Assembly: GCA_001689485.1 (NCBI GenBank)
Contig: LUJQ01000045.1
Location: forward strand, 1 to 29,649
Length of the DNA stretch: 29,649 bases
Direction: 5' to 3'
From: Bacteroidales bacterium M6
GTDB lineage: Bacteria > Bacteroidota > Bacteroidia > Bacteroidales > Muribaculaceae
Shown here piece after piece: positions 22,548 to 29,649 of this stretch (position 1 is its first letter; the number at the start of each line of letters is the position of its first letter). The notes under the pieces were generated by a model, which did not search any database, was not told where the DNA came from, and saw only the letters and a list, made by a program, of their open reading frames with translations. A program made the position numbers and the translations under genes.

Positions 22548-22780
22548 CGCGTCCGAGCGCTTTAAAAATGCATACCTGCGTTGTGCGGCTGTTCGTCCTT
22601 ATGTAAGGCTGTCGGTATGCAAATAGTTGTCAGATAGGATTGTATGCGTGCAGAGGTTTTCCCCTGCATATACATGTGTATATGATCTGAATAAATATTT
22701 GACTACAAAATTAACAAAAAAATGCCATTCGGCATACCATTCTATATGATTGTAATGCCGAAATGTGAGGTAAATAAATT
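22548..22780. other. palindrome-rich spacer between znuA and the Lrp gene
   Basis: There is no open frame worth calling. It holds a series of inverted repeats: TGCATACC/GGTATGCA (22569-22621, with an inner CCTT/AAGG hairpin), TGCAGAGG/CCCCTGCA (22649-22668), the perfect TATACA-TG-TGTATA (22669-22682), and CATTCGGCAT/ATGCCGAAATG (22726-22765). Promoter-like boxes point both ways: TAGTTTTG at 22531-22538 (+) and TAATTTTG at 22706-22713 (-). It is either a long structured znuA leader or a small RNA gene. Confidence 0.45.
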
Positions 22781-22810
22781 TCGTAATTTAATTTTTTTAT
22801 TCTAACTTTG
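22779..22810 (+). promoter_or_regulatory. promoter of the Lrp/AsnC gene
   Basis: TTTC (22779-22782, one mismatch to TTTG), a 20-base spacer, and TAACTTTG (22803-22810). The predicted start near 22817 gives an unusually long leader of about 210 bases before the ATG at 23026, with no obvious known RNA motif in it. Confidence 0.55.
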
Positions 22811-23025
22811 TCGGAAGCAACAGGTTCCATTCATAAATAATGAAACCTTTGGTGGGAATTTCTTGAATAACATTTATGTCGGGTTGTCGGTTCGATTGCC
22901 GTGACTAAAATCGAAAGCAGGGAATTGTCAGGCATTAAGGCCGGGTCGGGTTGCTTCTGAACCATGAGGAACTTCACAGGCCGGTAATCAAAATAGGGAA
23001 TATTAAACTAATCAAAAGTAAAAGT

Positions 23026-23496
23026 ATGTCACGCTTACACATTGACAATCTTGACACCAAGATTCTTCAGATGCTTGTTGACAATGGCCGCAAGCCTTTC
23101 CTTGAAATCGCCCGCGAGTGCGGTGTTTCCGGGGCTGCCATTCATCAGCGCATCGCAAAACTACAAGCTACGAATATCCTGGAAGGTTCCCGTGCTTTAA
23201 TCAAGCCGACTACCCTAGGTTATGACACTTGTGCTTTCGTGGGCATTTTCCTTAAGGAGCCTGAACATTTCAACGAAGTGGTTGAGCAGCTCAAGGAGGT
23301 TCCCGAAGTGGTTGAATGCCACTTCACCACCGGGCAGTATGACATGCTTGTTAAAATCTATGCCCGCGACAACGAGCATCTTCTGCATCTTATCCACGAA
23401 CGTTTGCAGCCGCTGGGGCTGCTCCGCACCGAAACCCTCGTGTCATTCCGCGAGGTATTCAGCCGTGCGCTTCCCGTTTCGACCGGTAAGGCTTAA
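23026..23496 (+). CDS. Lrp/AsnC family transcriptional regulator
   Basis: A 156-residue Lrp/AsnC regulator. Residues 5-60 form the winged helix (LDTKILQMLVDNGRKPFLEIARECGVSGAAIHQRIAKLQ), and residues about 70-148 form the RAM ligand-binding domain (VGIFLKEPEHF ... VVECHFTTGQYDMLVKIYARD). Such proteins sense amino acids and act as octamers. The start MSRLHIDNLD at 23026 is chosen from family alignment memory; a longer in-frame reading from 22951 lies within the probable leader. It is a single gene ended by a strong terminator, so autoregulation through the long leader is possible. The ligand is not predictable. Confidence 0.94.
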   Translation: MSRLHIDNLDTKILQMLVDNGRKPFLEIARECGVSGAAIHQRIAKLQATNILEGSRALIKPTTLGYDTCAFVGIFLKEPEHFNEVVEQLKEVPEVVECHFTTGQYDMLVKIYARDNEHLLHLIHERLQPLGLLRTETLVSFREVFSRALPVSTGKA

Positions 23497-23518
23497 ACGG
23501 ATATACAGTAATACCTGT

Positions 23519-23556
23519 CAAGCCCGGTTCGCATTTTGCGAACCGGGCTTGCGTTT
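23519..23556 (+). terminator. strong intrinsic terminator after the Lrp gene
   Basis: Perfect 14-bp arms CAAGCCCGGTTCGC (23519-23532) and GCGAACCGGGCTTG (23538-23551) with a five-base loop, followed by CGTTTTG. Confidence 0.9.
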
Positions 23557-23637
23557 TGATTGCATATATACACTCTGCATCGAACATCCCGGTTGCCTGC
23601 TCACGCAACGATGCCGATGCGAAAAATGGGGGAAAAA

Positions 23638-23670
23638 TTTGCGGGGTGTTATTATAAATTTATACCTTTG
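23638..23670 (+). promoter_or_regulatory. promoter of the pRiA4b-like gene
   Basis: TTTG (23638-23641), a 21-base spacer, then TACCTTTG (23663-23670): an exact consensus fit. The start near 23677 gives a leader of about 90 bases. Confidence 0.75.
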
Positions 23671-23765
23671 TGACGTTGAACGATGCGGTCTGCCAACTTT
23701 GTCGGGATGCGGCATCTACAGGAAGGAAACTATAGCAACAGATAAAAAGAAAGAACAAATTTGTC

Positions 23766-24320
23766 ATGATATTCAATTTTCGCATAGTGTCGGATGAAGT
23801 GGATAACTTCAAACGTGAAATCAAAATCGATGCCGACGCCACTTTTTTGGATCTTAAGAACGCTATCTGCGACAGCGTTGACTATGACAAAAACCAGATG
23901 TCGTCGTTTTTCATCTGTTCGGGTAACTGGGAAAAAGAGAAAGAGGTGACCATGGAGGATATGGGCACGGATTCTGCCCAGGATGTGTACCTGATGGAGG
24001 ATACGGTGCTGTCGGACATGATTGATGATGAAGGGCAGCGCATCATGTTTACCTTTGACTATATGACCGACAGGTCGTTCTTCATGGAGATGAAAGAACT
24101 CATCCCGGGGAAGAACCTCAAGGATCCTGTTTGTTCGTTGTCGTTGGGGAAGGCACCTTCGCAAAATGTCGACCTTGCGGAGTTTGAAGCCCAGACCGAT
24201 GCCAAGGCAAAGGCAGCTGCGGTTAACGAGGATATGGACGAGGAGTTCTACGGGTCGGATTCCTACAATGACGACGAGTTCGATATTGCCGGATTCGATG
24301 AGATGACCTTTGACCAGTAA
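23766..24320 (+). CDS. plasmid pRiA4b ORF-3-like (IS1096 TnpR passenger) family protein
   Basis: A 184-residue protein. The first 110 residues (MIFNFRIVSDEVDNFKREIKIDADATFLDLKNAI ... MSSFFICSGNWEKEKEVT) match the pRiA4b ORF-3-like family pattern. The tail (about 140-184) is strongly acidic and Asp/Glu/Tyr-rich. Despite the IS-passenger name, the family is widespread in Bacteroidota chromosomes as a stand-alone gene of unknown role, and no transposase or terminal repeats are present here. It has its own strong promoter and a terminator, so it is a separate unit from the helicase that follows. Confidence 0.82.
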   Translation: MIFNFRIVSDEVDNFKREIKIDADATFLDLKNAICDSVDYDKNQMSSFFICSGNWEKEKEVTMEDMGTDSAQDVYLMEDTVLSDMIDDEGQRIMFTFDYMTDRSFFMEMKELIPGKNLKDPVCSLSLGKAPSQNVDLAEFEAQTDAKAKAAAVNEDMDEEFYGSDSYNDDEFDIAGFDEMTFDQ

Positions 24321-24394
24321 CCTTCTTGCCAGCTGGCCGGAGTCCGGCCATGATGTTGGCATATACACGCAATTGCCAGGCAGATAATTTTTAC

Positions 24395-24434
24395 GCGCTT
24401 CCCGGAAGCATTGCTTTTGGGGAAGCGCTTCTTT
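24395..24434 (+). terminator. terminator after the pRiA4b-like gene
   Basis: Perfect 9-bp arms GCGCTTCCC (24395-24403) and GGGAAGCGC (24420-24428) followed by TTCTTT. A second perfect palindrome TGGCCGGA-G-TCCGGCCA lies at 24334-24350 just after the stop codon. Confidence 0.75.
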
Positions 24435-24445
24435 AATAAATCAGA

Positions 24446-26683
24446 ATGGATAACAATCGTAACACTGACCACAACAGGGAGTTGGAGCTGGCATGGGAAT
24501 ATGCCGAGCATACAGGTGTAAGCATTTTCCTTACAGGCAAGGCTGGAACAGGGAAGACCACCTTCCTGCGAACCTTGCGGACGAAGAGTGCAAAGACAAT
24601 GGTTGTGGTAGCCCCTACGGGTGTTGCGGCAATCAATGCAGGCGGTGTTACCATTCACTCATTCTTCCAGCTGCCGCTGTCGCCCTATGTGCCGGGTTCG
24701 GAGTATCGTGACAAATTCAATTTCTCAAAGGACAAACTGAGGATTATCAGGGCGCTCGACCTGTTGGTGATTGATGAAATCTCAATGGTGCGCTCCGACC
24801 TTTTGGACGCTATCGACAACGCATTGCGGAAATACAGGCGTAATGCCCGTCCGTTCGGAGGGGTTCAGCTTCTGATGATTGGTGATTTGCAACAGCTCGC
24901 ACCGGTTGTCACGCCTCAGGACGAAGCATTGCTGCGCGGGCACTATTCCACCCCGTATTTTTTCGGGAGTACTGCGTTGGCGCGGATTCCGTATGTGACC
25001 ATCGAGTTGACAAAGGTCTACCGTCAGCAGCATCCGCAGTTCCTCGACCTCCTTAACAATGTGCGTTCCAACAGCCTCTGCCGGGCTGATTATGATTTGC
25101 TGGCTTCGCGTCTGAACCCCGGTTTCCGCCCGGCGCCTGATAGCGGGTTTATACGGCTGACAACCCATAACCATTTGGCTGACGGTTATAATTTCGGGGA
25201 ACTGGCACGCATAAAGCAGCCTGTGTCCCACTATAAGGCGCTGGTTAAAGGGACATTCCCGGAATACTCCTTCCCCACAGCCGAACGGTTGGAGTTGAAA
25301 ATCGGTGCGCAGGTGATGTTTGTCAAGAATGACCCTACGCCTGAAAAGAGATACTATAACGGTAAGATAGGCCATGTGGTCTATGCCGATGCAGGATGCG
25401 TAAAGGTGCTTTGCCCCGGCGAGCAGGAGCCTATAGAGGTCACTCCGCAAGTTTGGGAAAATGCACGCTACACTGTCAATGACCAGACCAACAAGGTCGA
25501 GACCGAAGTGCAGGGCACTTTCACGCAGATTCCGCTCAGGCTGGCATGGGCTATCACTATACATAAAAGCCAGGGTCTGACTTTCGACAAGGTTATCATC
25601 GACGCGGGGGCATCATTTGCCCCGGGGCAGGTTTATGTGGCCCTTAGCCGGTGTCGTACGTTGGAAGGGATAGTGTTGGCAACCGATATCGCCGGGGGGA
25701 TGGTAGGCGGCGACCCGCAGGTAGACGGATACATCGCCCGTCAGGAAGAGGAGGCCGCATTGAGCAATGAGCGTCTTCCGGCAATAAAGCAGGAGTATTT
25801 CCGTCACTTGCTGCTTGACCTTTTCGGGTTTGGCGAATTGGCCATATTGCAGGAATCGCTTACCAGGCAGCTTGCACAGACGTTCCGTCATTCCTTTCCG
25901 AAGGAAACCGAGCGTCAGCAGCAGATCGGCATCGAGCTGCGAGAGAAGATTGTAGAGGTTGCCGACAAATGGATTGCGCGTCTCAGCAATCTGCCTTATG
26001 ATGAGTTGAAATCGGAGGCTCTCATGGAGAGGGTAGGGAAGAGTGCGGTCTATTTCAAAAGCGAGCTTGTGCGGGTTTTCGGAGATTCGCTACGCAGCGC
26101 TGCCAAAGTGCGTACCGACAATAAGAAAGCTTCGCAGAGGGTCAAGGATACTGTGGCCGACCTGCGTCAGAAACTGGATATGCATGTGCTCCTTCTAGGG
26201 CGTATTGCCGAGGAAGGGTTCTCCATGTCGTCCTACCTGCGGTTTAAGCAGGTGGCATCGCTTGATGCCGGTCGTGAAAGTTCGTTGAAACGGGTTGCCA
26301 AAGGGGGGAGGCTCGACCGTTCCTCAGCAGGGAAACCGGGTGGTATGCCGGTTTCGGCAACGCGGCAACCACGCGAGAAAAAGCCGGTAAGCCACCAGGT
26401 GAGCTTCGAGATGATGCAGAAAGGGATGACGCGTGAGGAAATTGCCACTGCACGCGGGCTGGTAGTGTCGACCATCACAGGACACTTGATGCAACATGTT
26501 GAAACAGGCGACATAAGCCTGGACGACCTTTTCACGCCCGTTGTGGTCAACGCGGTGAAATCGGTTCTTGATATAGTTGGCACCGATGCCGGTTTTATGG
26601 AACTGCGGGAGAAACTGCCTTCAGGCATCTCCGACCTCGACCTCCGCTCCATAGCATCGGCTCTCCGCAAGGGCATTAAGTGA
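24446..26683 (+). CDS. PIF1-like superfamily 1 helicase with C-terminal helix-turn-helix
   Basis: A 745-residue helicase. Walker A GKAGTGKTT (residues 31-39), APTGVAAINAGGVTIHSFF (56-74, PIF1 signature), Walker B VIDEISMVRSD (108-118) and GDLQQLAPV lead to motifs V/VI, AWAITIHKSQGLTFDKV and YVALSRCRTLEG, in the 360-410 range. A helical region follows, and the C-terminus (about 650-735, VSFEMMQKGMTREEIATARGLVVSTITGHL) is the helix-turn-helix domain often attached to Bacteroidota helicases. It probably unwinds structured DNA such as G-quadruplexes or forks, by family analogy. It starts 18 bases after the upstream terminator stem, and no consensus promoter is visible. Confidence 0.9.
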   Translation: MDNNRNTDHNRELELAWEYAEHTGVSIFLTGKAGTGKTTFLRTLRTKSAKTMVVVAPTGVAAINAGGVTIHSFFQLPLSPYVPGSEYRDKFNFSKDKLRIIRALDLLVIDEISMVRSDLLDAIDNALRKYRRNARPFGGVQLLMIGDLQQLAPVVTPQDEALLRGHYSTPYFFGSTALARIPYVTIELTKVYRQQHPQFLDLLNNVRSNSLCRADYDLLASRLNPGFRPAPDSGFIRLTTHNHLADGYNFGELARIKQPVSHYKALVKGTFPEYSFPTAERLELKIGAQVMFVKNDPTPEKRYYNGKIGHVVYADAGCVKVLCPGEQEPIEVTPQVWENARYTVNDQTNKVETEVQGTFTQIPLRLAWAITIHKSQGLTFDKVIIDAGASFAPGQVYVALSRCRTLEGIVLATDIAGGMVGGDPQVDGYIARQEEEAALSNERLPAIKQEYFRHLLLDLFGFGELAILQESLTRQLAQTFRHSFPKETERQQQIGIELREKIVEVADKWIARLSNLPYDELKSEALMERVGKSAVYFKSELVRVFGDSLRSAAKVRTDNKKASQRVKDTVADLRQKLDMHVLLLGRIAEEGFSMSSYLRFKQVASLDAGRESSLKRVAKGGRLDRSSAGKPGGMPVSATRQPREKKPVSHQVSFEMMQKGMTREEIATARGLVVSTITGHLMQHVETGDISLDDLFTPVVVNAVKSVLDIVGTDAGFMELREKLPSGISDLDLRSIASALRKGIK

Positions 26684-26703
26684 TTGAGAAAAACGGGGCC
26701 GGG

Positions 26704-26736
26704 TTTGGGGGAATTGGAGAAAAAATTGTAAATTTG
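26704..26736 (+). promoter_or_regulatory. glyS promoter
   Basis: TTTG (26704-26707), a 21-base spacer, then TAAATTTG (26729-26736), an exact match to consensus. The start near 26743 gives a leader of about 100 bases; no T-box element is recognisable in it. Confidence 0.75.
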
Positions 26737-26842
26737 CATATTCATTATCAACCGTTTCGGCGAGTGCGGACAGCTGCATATGTTGCTGCGGGCACGTGTC
26801 GCCTGGTTCTAACAACAATTTCTATAAGATACAAGCAAGGCA

Positions 26843-28387
26843 ATGGCACAACAGGAAGATGTGTTTAAAAAGATAGTTTCCCATGCCAAGGAGTATGGGT
26901 TTGTGTTCCAATCGAGCGAAATCTACGACGGGCTGTCGGCTGTTTACGATTACGGCCAGAACGGGGTGGAGCTTAAGAACAATATCAAACGCTATTGGTG
27001 GGAGTCGATGACCCTGCTGCATGAGAATATCGTGGGGATTGACTCCGCGATATTCATGCATCCCACAATCTGGAAGGCATCAGGCCATGTTGACGCATTT
27101 AACGACCCGTTGATTGATAACCGCGACTCGAAGAAGCGTTACCGTGCAGATGTGCTTATTGAAGAACAGATAGCCAAAATCGAAGATAAAATAGAGAAGG
27201 AGGTGGCAAAGGCCCGCAAACGTTTTGGCGAGAATTTCGACGAAGCGTTGTTCCGCGAGACCAATCCCCGCGTGATGGAGCATAAAGCGAAACGCGACGC
27301 CCTTCACCAGCGTTTCGCCGATGCGATGAATGATAACAATCTCGACGAGCTGCGTCAGATTATCATCGACGAGGAAATCGTGGATCCAATCAGCGGCACC
27401 AAGAACTGGACTGATGTGCGCCAGTTCAACCTTATGTTCAAAACCGAGATGGGTTCTACTGCTGACGGTGCGATGAATGTATATCTCCGTCCCGAAACGG
27501 CACAGGGTATATTTGTCAACTACCTCAACGTGCAGAAAACCGGCCGCATGCGCATCCCCTTCGGTATCGCCCAGATCGGCAAGGCTTTCCGCAACGAGAT
27601 TGTGGCGCGTCAGTTTATTTTCCGTATGCGTGAGTTCGAGCAGATGGAAATGCAGTTCTTCGTGCGTCCCGGATCGGAACTTGAATGGTTCAATAAATGG
27701 AAGGAGACCCGCCTGAAATGGCACAAAGCGCTGGGGCTGGGCGATGAAAAGTATCGTTACCACGACCATGAGAAGCTCGCTCATTATGCCAATGCCGCTA
27801 CCGACATCGAGTTCCAGATGCCTTTCGGTTTCAAGGAGGTAGAGGGTATCCACTCGCGTACCGATTTCGACCTTTCGCAGCATGAAAAGTTCTCAGGTAA
27901 GAAAATCCAGTATTTCGACCCCGAACTAAACGAAAGCTATACCCCCTACGTTATAGAGACATCAATCGGAGTTGACCGTATGTTCCTGAGCGTGCTTTGC
28001 TCTGCCTATGAGGAGCAGGCTCTCGAAGGCGGTGAAAGCCGTGTGGTGCTTCATCTTCCGGAAGCCCTTGCGCCGGTTAAATGCGCGGTCATGCCGCTTG
28101 TGCGCAAGGACGGCCTGCCTGAAAAGGCCCGTGAAATCGTCAATGACCTCAAGTTTGATTTCAACACCCACTATGAGGAGAAAGATTCGATTGGCAAACG
28201 CTATCGCCGCCAGGACGCCATCGGCACACCTTTCTGCATCACTGTTGACCATCAGACGCTCGAGGATAACACCGTGACGTTGCGCGAACGCGACTCGATG
28301 GCCCAGAAACGTGTAAATGTATCGGAACTTCACGCTCTTATACATGACCGTGTGAGCCTTAACAGTCTGCTCCGCAAGCTCGGTTGA
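26843..28387 (+). CDS. glyS: glycine--tRNA ligase (single-chain, alpha2 type)
   Basis: A 514-residue class II glycyl-tRNA synthetase of the eukaryote/archaeal-like dimeric type, not the bacterial alpha/beta tetramer. Visible markers are KKIVSHAKEYGFVFQSSEIYDG at the N-terminus, class II motif 1 region with FMHPTIWKASGHVDAFNDP, LRPETAQGIFVNYLN, motif 2 FRNEIVARQFIFRMREFEQMEMQF, motif 3 TSIGVDRMFLSVL, and the C-terminal anticodon-binding domain starting LAPVKCAVMPL. The length is normal for this form. The LemA gene starts 32 bases after its stop. Confidence 0.97.
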   Translation: MAQQEDVFKKIVSHAKEYGFVFQSSEIYDGLSAVYDYGQNGVELKNNIKRYWWESMTLLHENIVGIDSAIFMHPTIWKASGHVDAFNDPLIDNRDSKKRYRADVLIEEQIAKIEDKIEKEVAKARKRFGENFDEALFRETNPRVMEHKAKRDALHQRFADAMNDNNLDELRQIIIDEEIVDPISGTKNWTDVRQFNLMFKTEMGSTADGAMNVYLRPETAQGIFVNYLNVQKTGRMRIPFGIAQIGKAFRNEIVARQFIFRMREFEQMEMQFFVRPGSELEWFNKWKETRLKWHKALGLGDEKYRYHDHEKLAHYANAATDIEFQMPFGFKEVEGIHSRTDFDLSQHEKFSGKKIQYFDPELNESYTPYVIETSIGVDRMFLSVLCSAYEEQALEGGESRVVLHLPEALAPVKCAVMPLVRKDGLPEKAREIVNDLKFDFNTHYEEKDSIGKRYRRQDAIGTPFCITVDHQTLEDNTVTLRERDSMAQKRVNVSELHALIHDRVSLNSLLRKLG

Positions 28388-28419
28388 TAATATTAACCAG
28401 TAGTAAAAACAGAGAAATT

Positions 28420-29025
28420 ATGAAAAAAGGAACTATAATCGGAATCGTTGTCGCTGTGTGTGCCTTGTTCCTGTTTGCCGGGGGATGCTCCTCCTATAAC
28501 GGGATGGTCGATGCAGACCAGTCGGTGCAGAAAGCATGGGGACAGGTTGAAAACCAGTACCAGCGTCGTGCCGACCTTATCCCCAACCTGGTCAACACGG
28601 TGAAAGGATATGCCGCACATGAAAGCACCACGCTTGAAAATGTTACCAATGCGCGTGCCGGGTTGACAAAGGCTTATGACGAGGCACAGGCTATTACCCC
28701 TGAGCAGGCACAGGCTGATGTGGCTGCCTATCAGGAAGCCCAAAGCCGCCTCAAAGGCGCGCTCGACATCTATGTGAATGCCGTTCGTGAGGCTTATCCC
28801 GACCTCAAGGCCAATGAAAACTTCCTGAACCTCCAGGCTCAGTTGGAAGGCACGGAAAACCGTGTGACCACCGAGCGTATGCGCTATAACGAGGCTGTGG
28901 AGATTTATAACAAGAAGGTGCTCCGTTTCCCCGGCAGGATTTTCGCCGCGCTGTTCGGATTCGACAGCAAGGAGATGTTCAAGGCCGAAGAGGGTGCGCA
29001 ACGTGCTCCCAAAGTTGAGTTTTAA
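28420..29025 (+). CDS. LemA family protein
   Basis: A 201-residue LemA protein: an N-terminal hydrophobic segment (5-22) ending AGGCSS, which could be a membrane anchor or a lipoprotein signal (Cys23), then long helices with the family pattern VQKAWGQVENQYQRRADLIPNLVNTVKGYAAHE and the ending RFPGRIFAALFGF. Members are membrane-anchored, with an extracytoplasmic helical bundle of unknown role. The ATG at 28420 is chosen because the signal begins there; a reading from 28384 would overlap the glyS stop. The TPM-domain partner often found next to LemA is absent. Confidence 0.93.
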   Translation: MKKGTIIGIVVAVCALFLFAGGCSSYNGMVDADQSVQKAWGQVENQYQRRADLIPNLVNTVKGYAAHESTTLENVTNARAGLTKAYDEAQAITPEQAQADVAAYQEAQSRLKGALDIYVNAVREAYPDLKANENFLNLQAQLEGTENRVTTERMRYNEAVEIYNKKVLRFPGRIFAALFGFDSKEMFKAEEGAQRAPKVEF

Positions 29026-29061
29026 GACAGACGTGTCGTTACAATTTACAGTGCGAAATAA

Positions 29062-29610
29062 GTGAAAAAGCTTTTTTATATAGTCGGAATCATTGCTGTC
29101 GCATCGCTGATGTCGTGCAAAAAGGATGACGACGAAAACACTTGGGAGACATATCGCGAATGGCGCGAAGCCAACCGCACATGGTTTGCCCAGCAGGAAA
29201 CGAAGCTCGACAAGGATGGCAGGCTGTTCTATGAAAAGGTTGCCCCGGTGTGGTCGCCTGACGAATATATCCTGATGCATTGGTTTAACGACCGCTCGGA
29301 AACGGCCGGAAACCTGGTGCCGTTGCTTACAAGCACGGTCAGCACATGCTATATCGGTCACCTGTATAACGATGTTCCTGTCGATTCGTCATATAAGCAG
29401 GTCGACGCCCTTTTCAACGCACGTGTTTCAGGGTTGGTAGAGGGTTGGCAGATTGCCTTGATGAGTATGCATGTAGGTGATACGGTGCAGATTGTAATCC
29501 CATATTCCCTTGGCTACGGCTCTTCGGCTACAGGAAGCATCCCTCCGTATTCCGCTCTCCGATTCAACATGAGCCTGAAGGATATCCCGGCTTATGAAGT
29601 CCGTCCATAA
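29062..29610 (+). CDS. FKBP-type peptidyl-prolyl isomerase lipoprotein
   Basis: A 182-residue exported protein. The start is GTG at 29062; this is supported by the signal peptide it opens (MKKLFYIVGIIAVASLMSC), with Cys19 as the lipid-anchored residue. The mature part begins with a charged helix, and the FKBP domain occupies about residues 85-178, with GLVEGWQIALMSMHVGD and GYGSSATGSIPPYSAL, both FKBP hallmarks. It should assist folding in the periplasm or at the outer membrane. The gene is 36 bases after the LemA stop and probably shares the glyS-LemA transcript. Confidence 0.92.
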   Translation: MKKLFYIVGIIAVASLMSCKKDDDENTWETYREWREANRTWFAQQETKLDKDGRLFYEKVAPVWSPDEYILMHWFNDRSETAGNLVPLLTSTVSTCYIGHLYNDVPVDSSYKQVDALFNARVSGLVEGWQIALMSMHVGDTVQIVIPYSLGYGSSATGSIPPYSALRFNMSLKDIPAYEVRP

Positions 29611-29649
29611 CGGATATATCGTTATGGCATAGCCTGACATAATACAAAC

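Noticed and set aside
22889..22905. tRNA-like T-arm sequence GGTTCGATTGCC in the Lrp leader
   Set aside because: No acceptor, D-arm or anticodon stem can be assembled around it, so it is not a tRNA or tmRNA piece.
23766..24320. Mobile element indicated by the IS1096-passenger-type name
   Set aside because: No transposase, terminal inverted repeats or target duplications are visible. The gene has its own chromosomal-type promoter and terminator.

Overview
The window looks like chromosomal DNA of a gut Bacteroidales bacterium. A Muribaculaceae-like relative is my best guess, from overall gene style and not from any database comparison. Three things support this. Many genes are preceded by the Bacteroidota-type promoter (TTTG, about 20 bases, then TAnnTTTG). 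The gene families are typical of the phylum: a DUF4293 membrane protein, a BlaR1-type M56 protease with a TonB C-terminus, an FKBP lipoprotein, a pRiA4b ORF-3-like protein, and a PIF1-like helicase with a C-terminal helix-turn-helix. Strong Shine-Dalgarno sequences are scarce. Most of the window is housekeeping; I see no insertion sequence, prophage, CRISPR array, rRNA or tRNA.

Layout. 1-2.6 kb: a DJ-1/PfpI protein (-), then START-like, a tiny membrane protein and a GlsB-like membrane protein (+), meeting rplS (-) at a shared hairpin terminator, then a C-poor intergenic stretch. 2.6-7.3 kb: two minus-strand units, ndk followed by a secreted M23/LysM endopeptidase, and ispD followed by recG. 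7.4-8.2 kb: an intact HigA-like antitoxin followed by the wreck of an AbiEii-type toxin. 8.2-12 kb: tsaD, cinA, a DUF4293 protein, and an SDR resembling E. coli 7-alpha-hydroxysteroid dehydrogenase, with palindromes in its promoter. 12-15 kb: uvrA (-).

15.2-18.4 kb: a small envelope cluster (two YtxH paralogues, a YqjE/holin-type membrane protein and an unknown basic protein), then prmA and a secreted protein. 18.4-22.5 kb, all minus strand: a BlaI repressor and M56-TonB protease pair behind three operator-like palindromes, and a znuA-znuC metal uptake pair without a permease gene. 22.5-29.6 kb, plus strand: a palindrome-rich spacer, an Lrp/AsnC regulator, a pRiA4b-like protein, a PIF1-like helicase, glyS, a LemA protein and an FKBP prolyl isomerase lipoprotein.

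The most noteworthy items are these: the toxin-antitoxin remnant, where one base change appears to have removed the toxin start codon while keeping the overlapping antitoxin stop; the three-operator BlaI promoter; the candidate bile-acid dehydrogenase with two palindromes at its promoter; the duplicated YtxH envelope cluster with an 18-base direct repeat and stacked hairpins; and the repeat-rich region upstream of znuA. No clearly new multi-gene system is visible.
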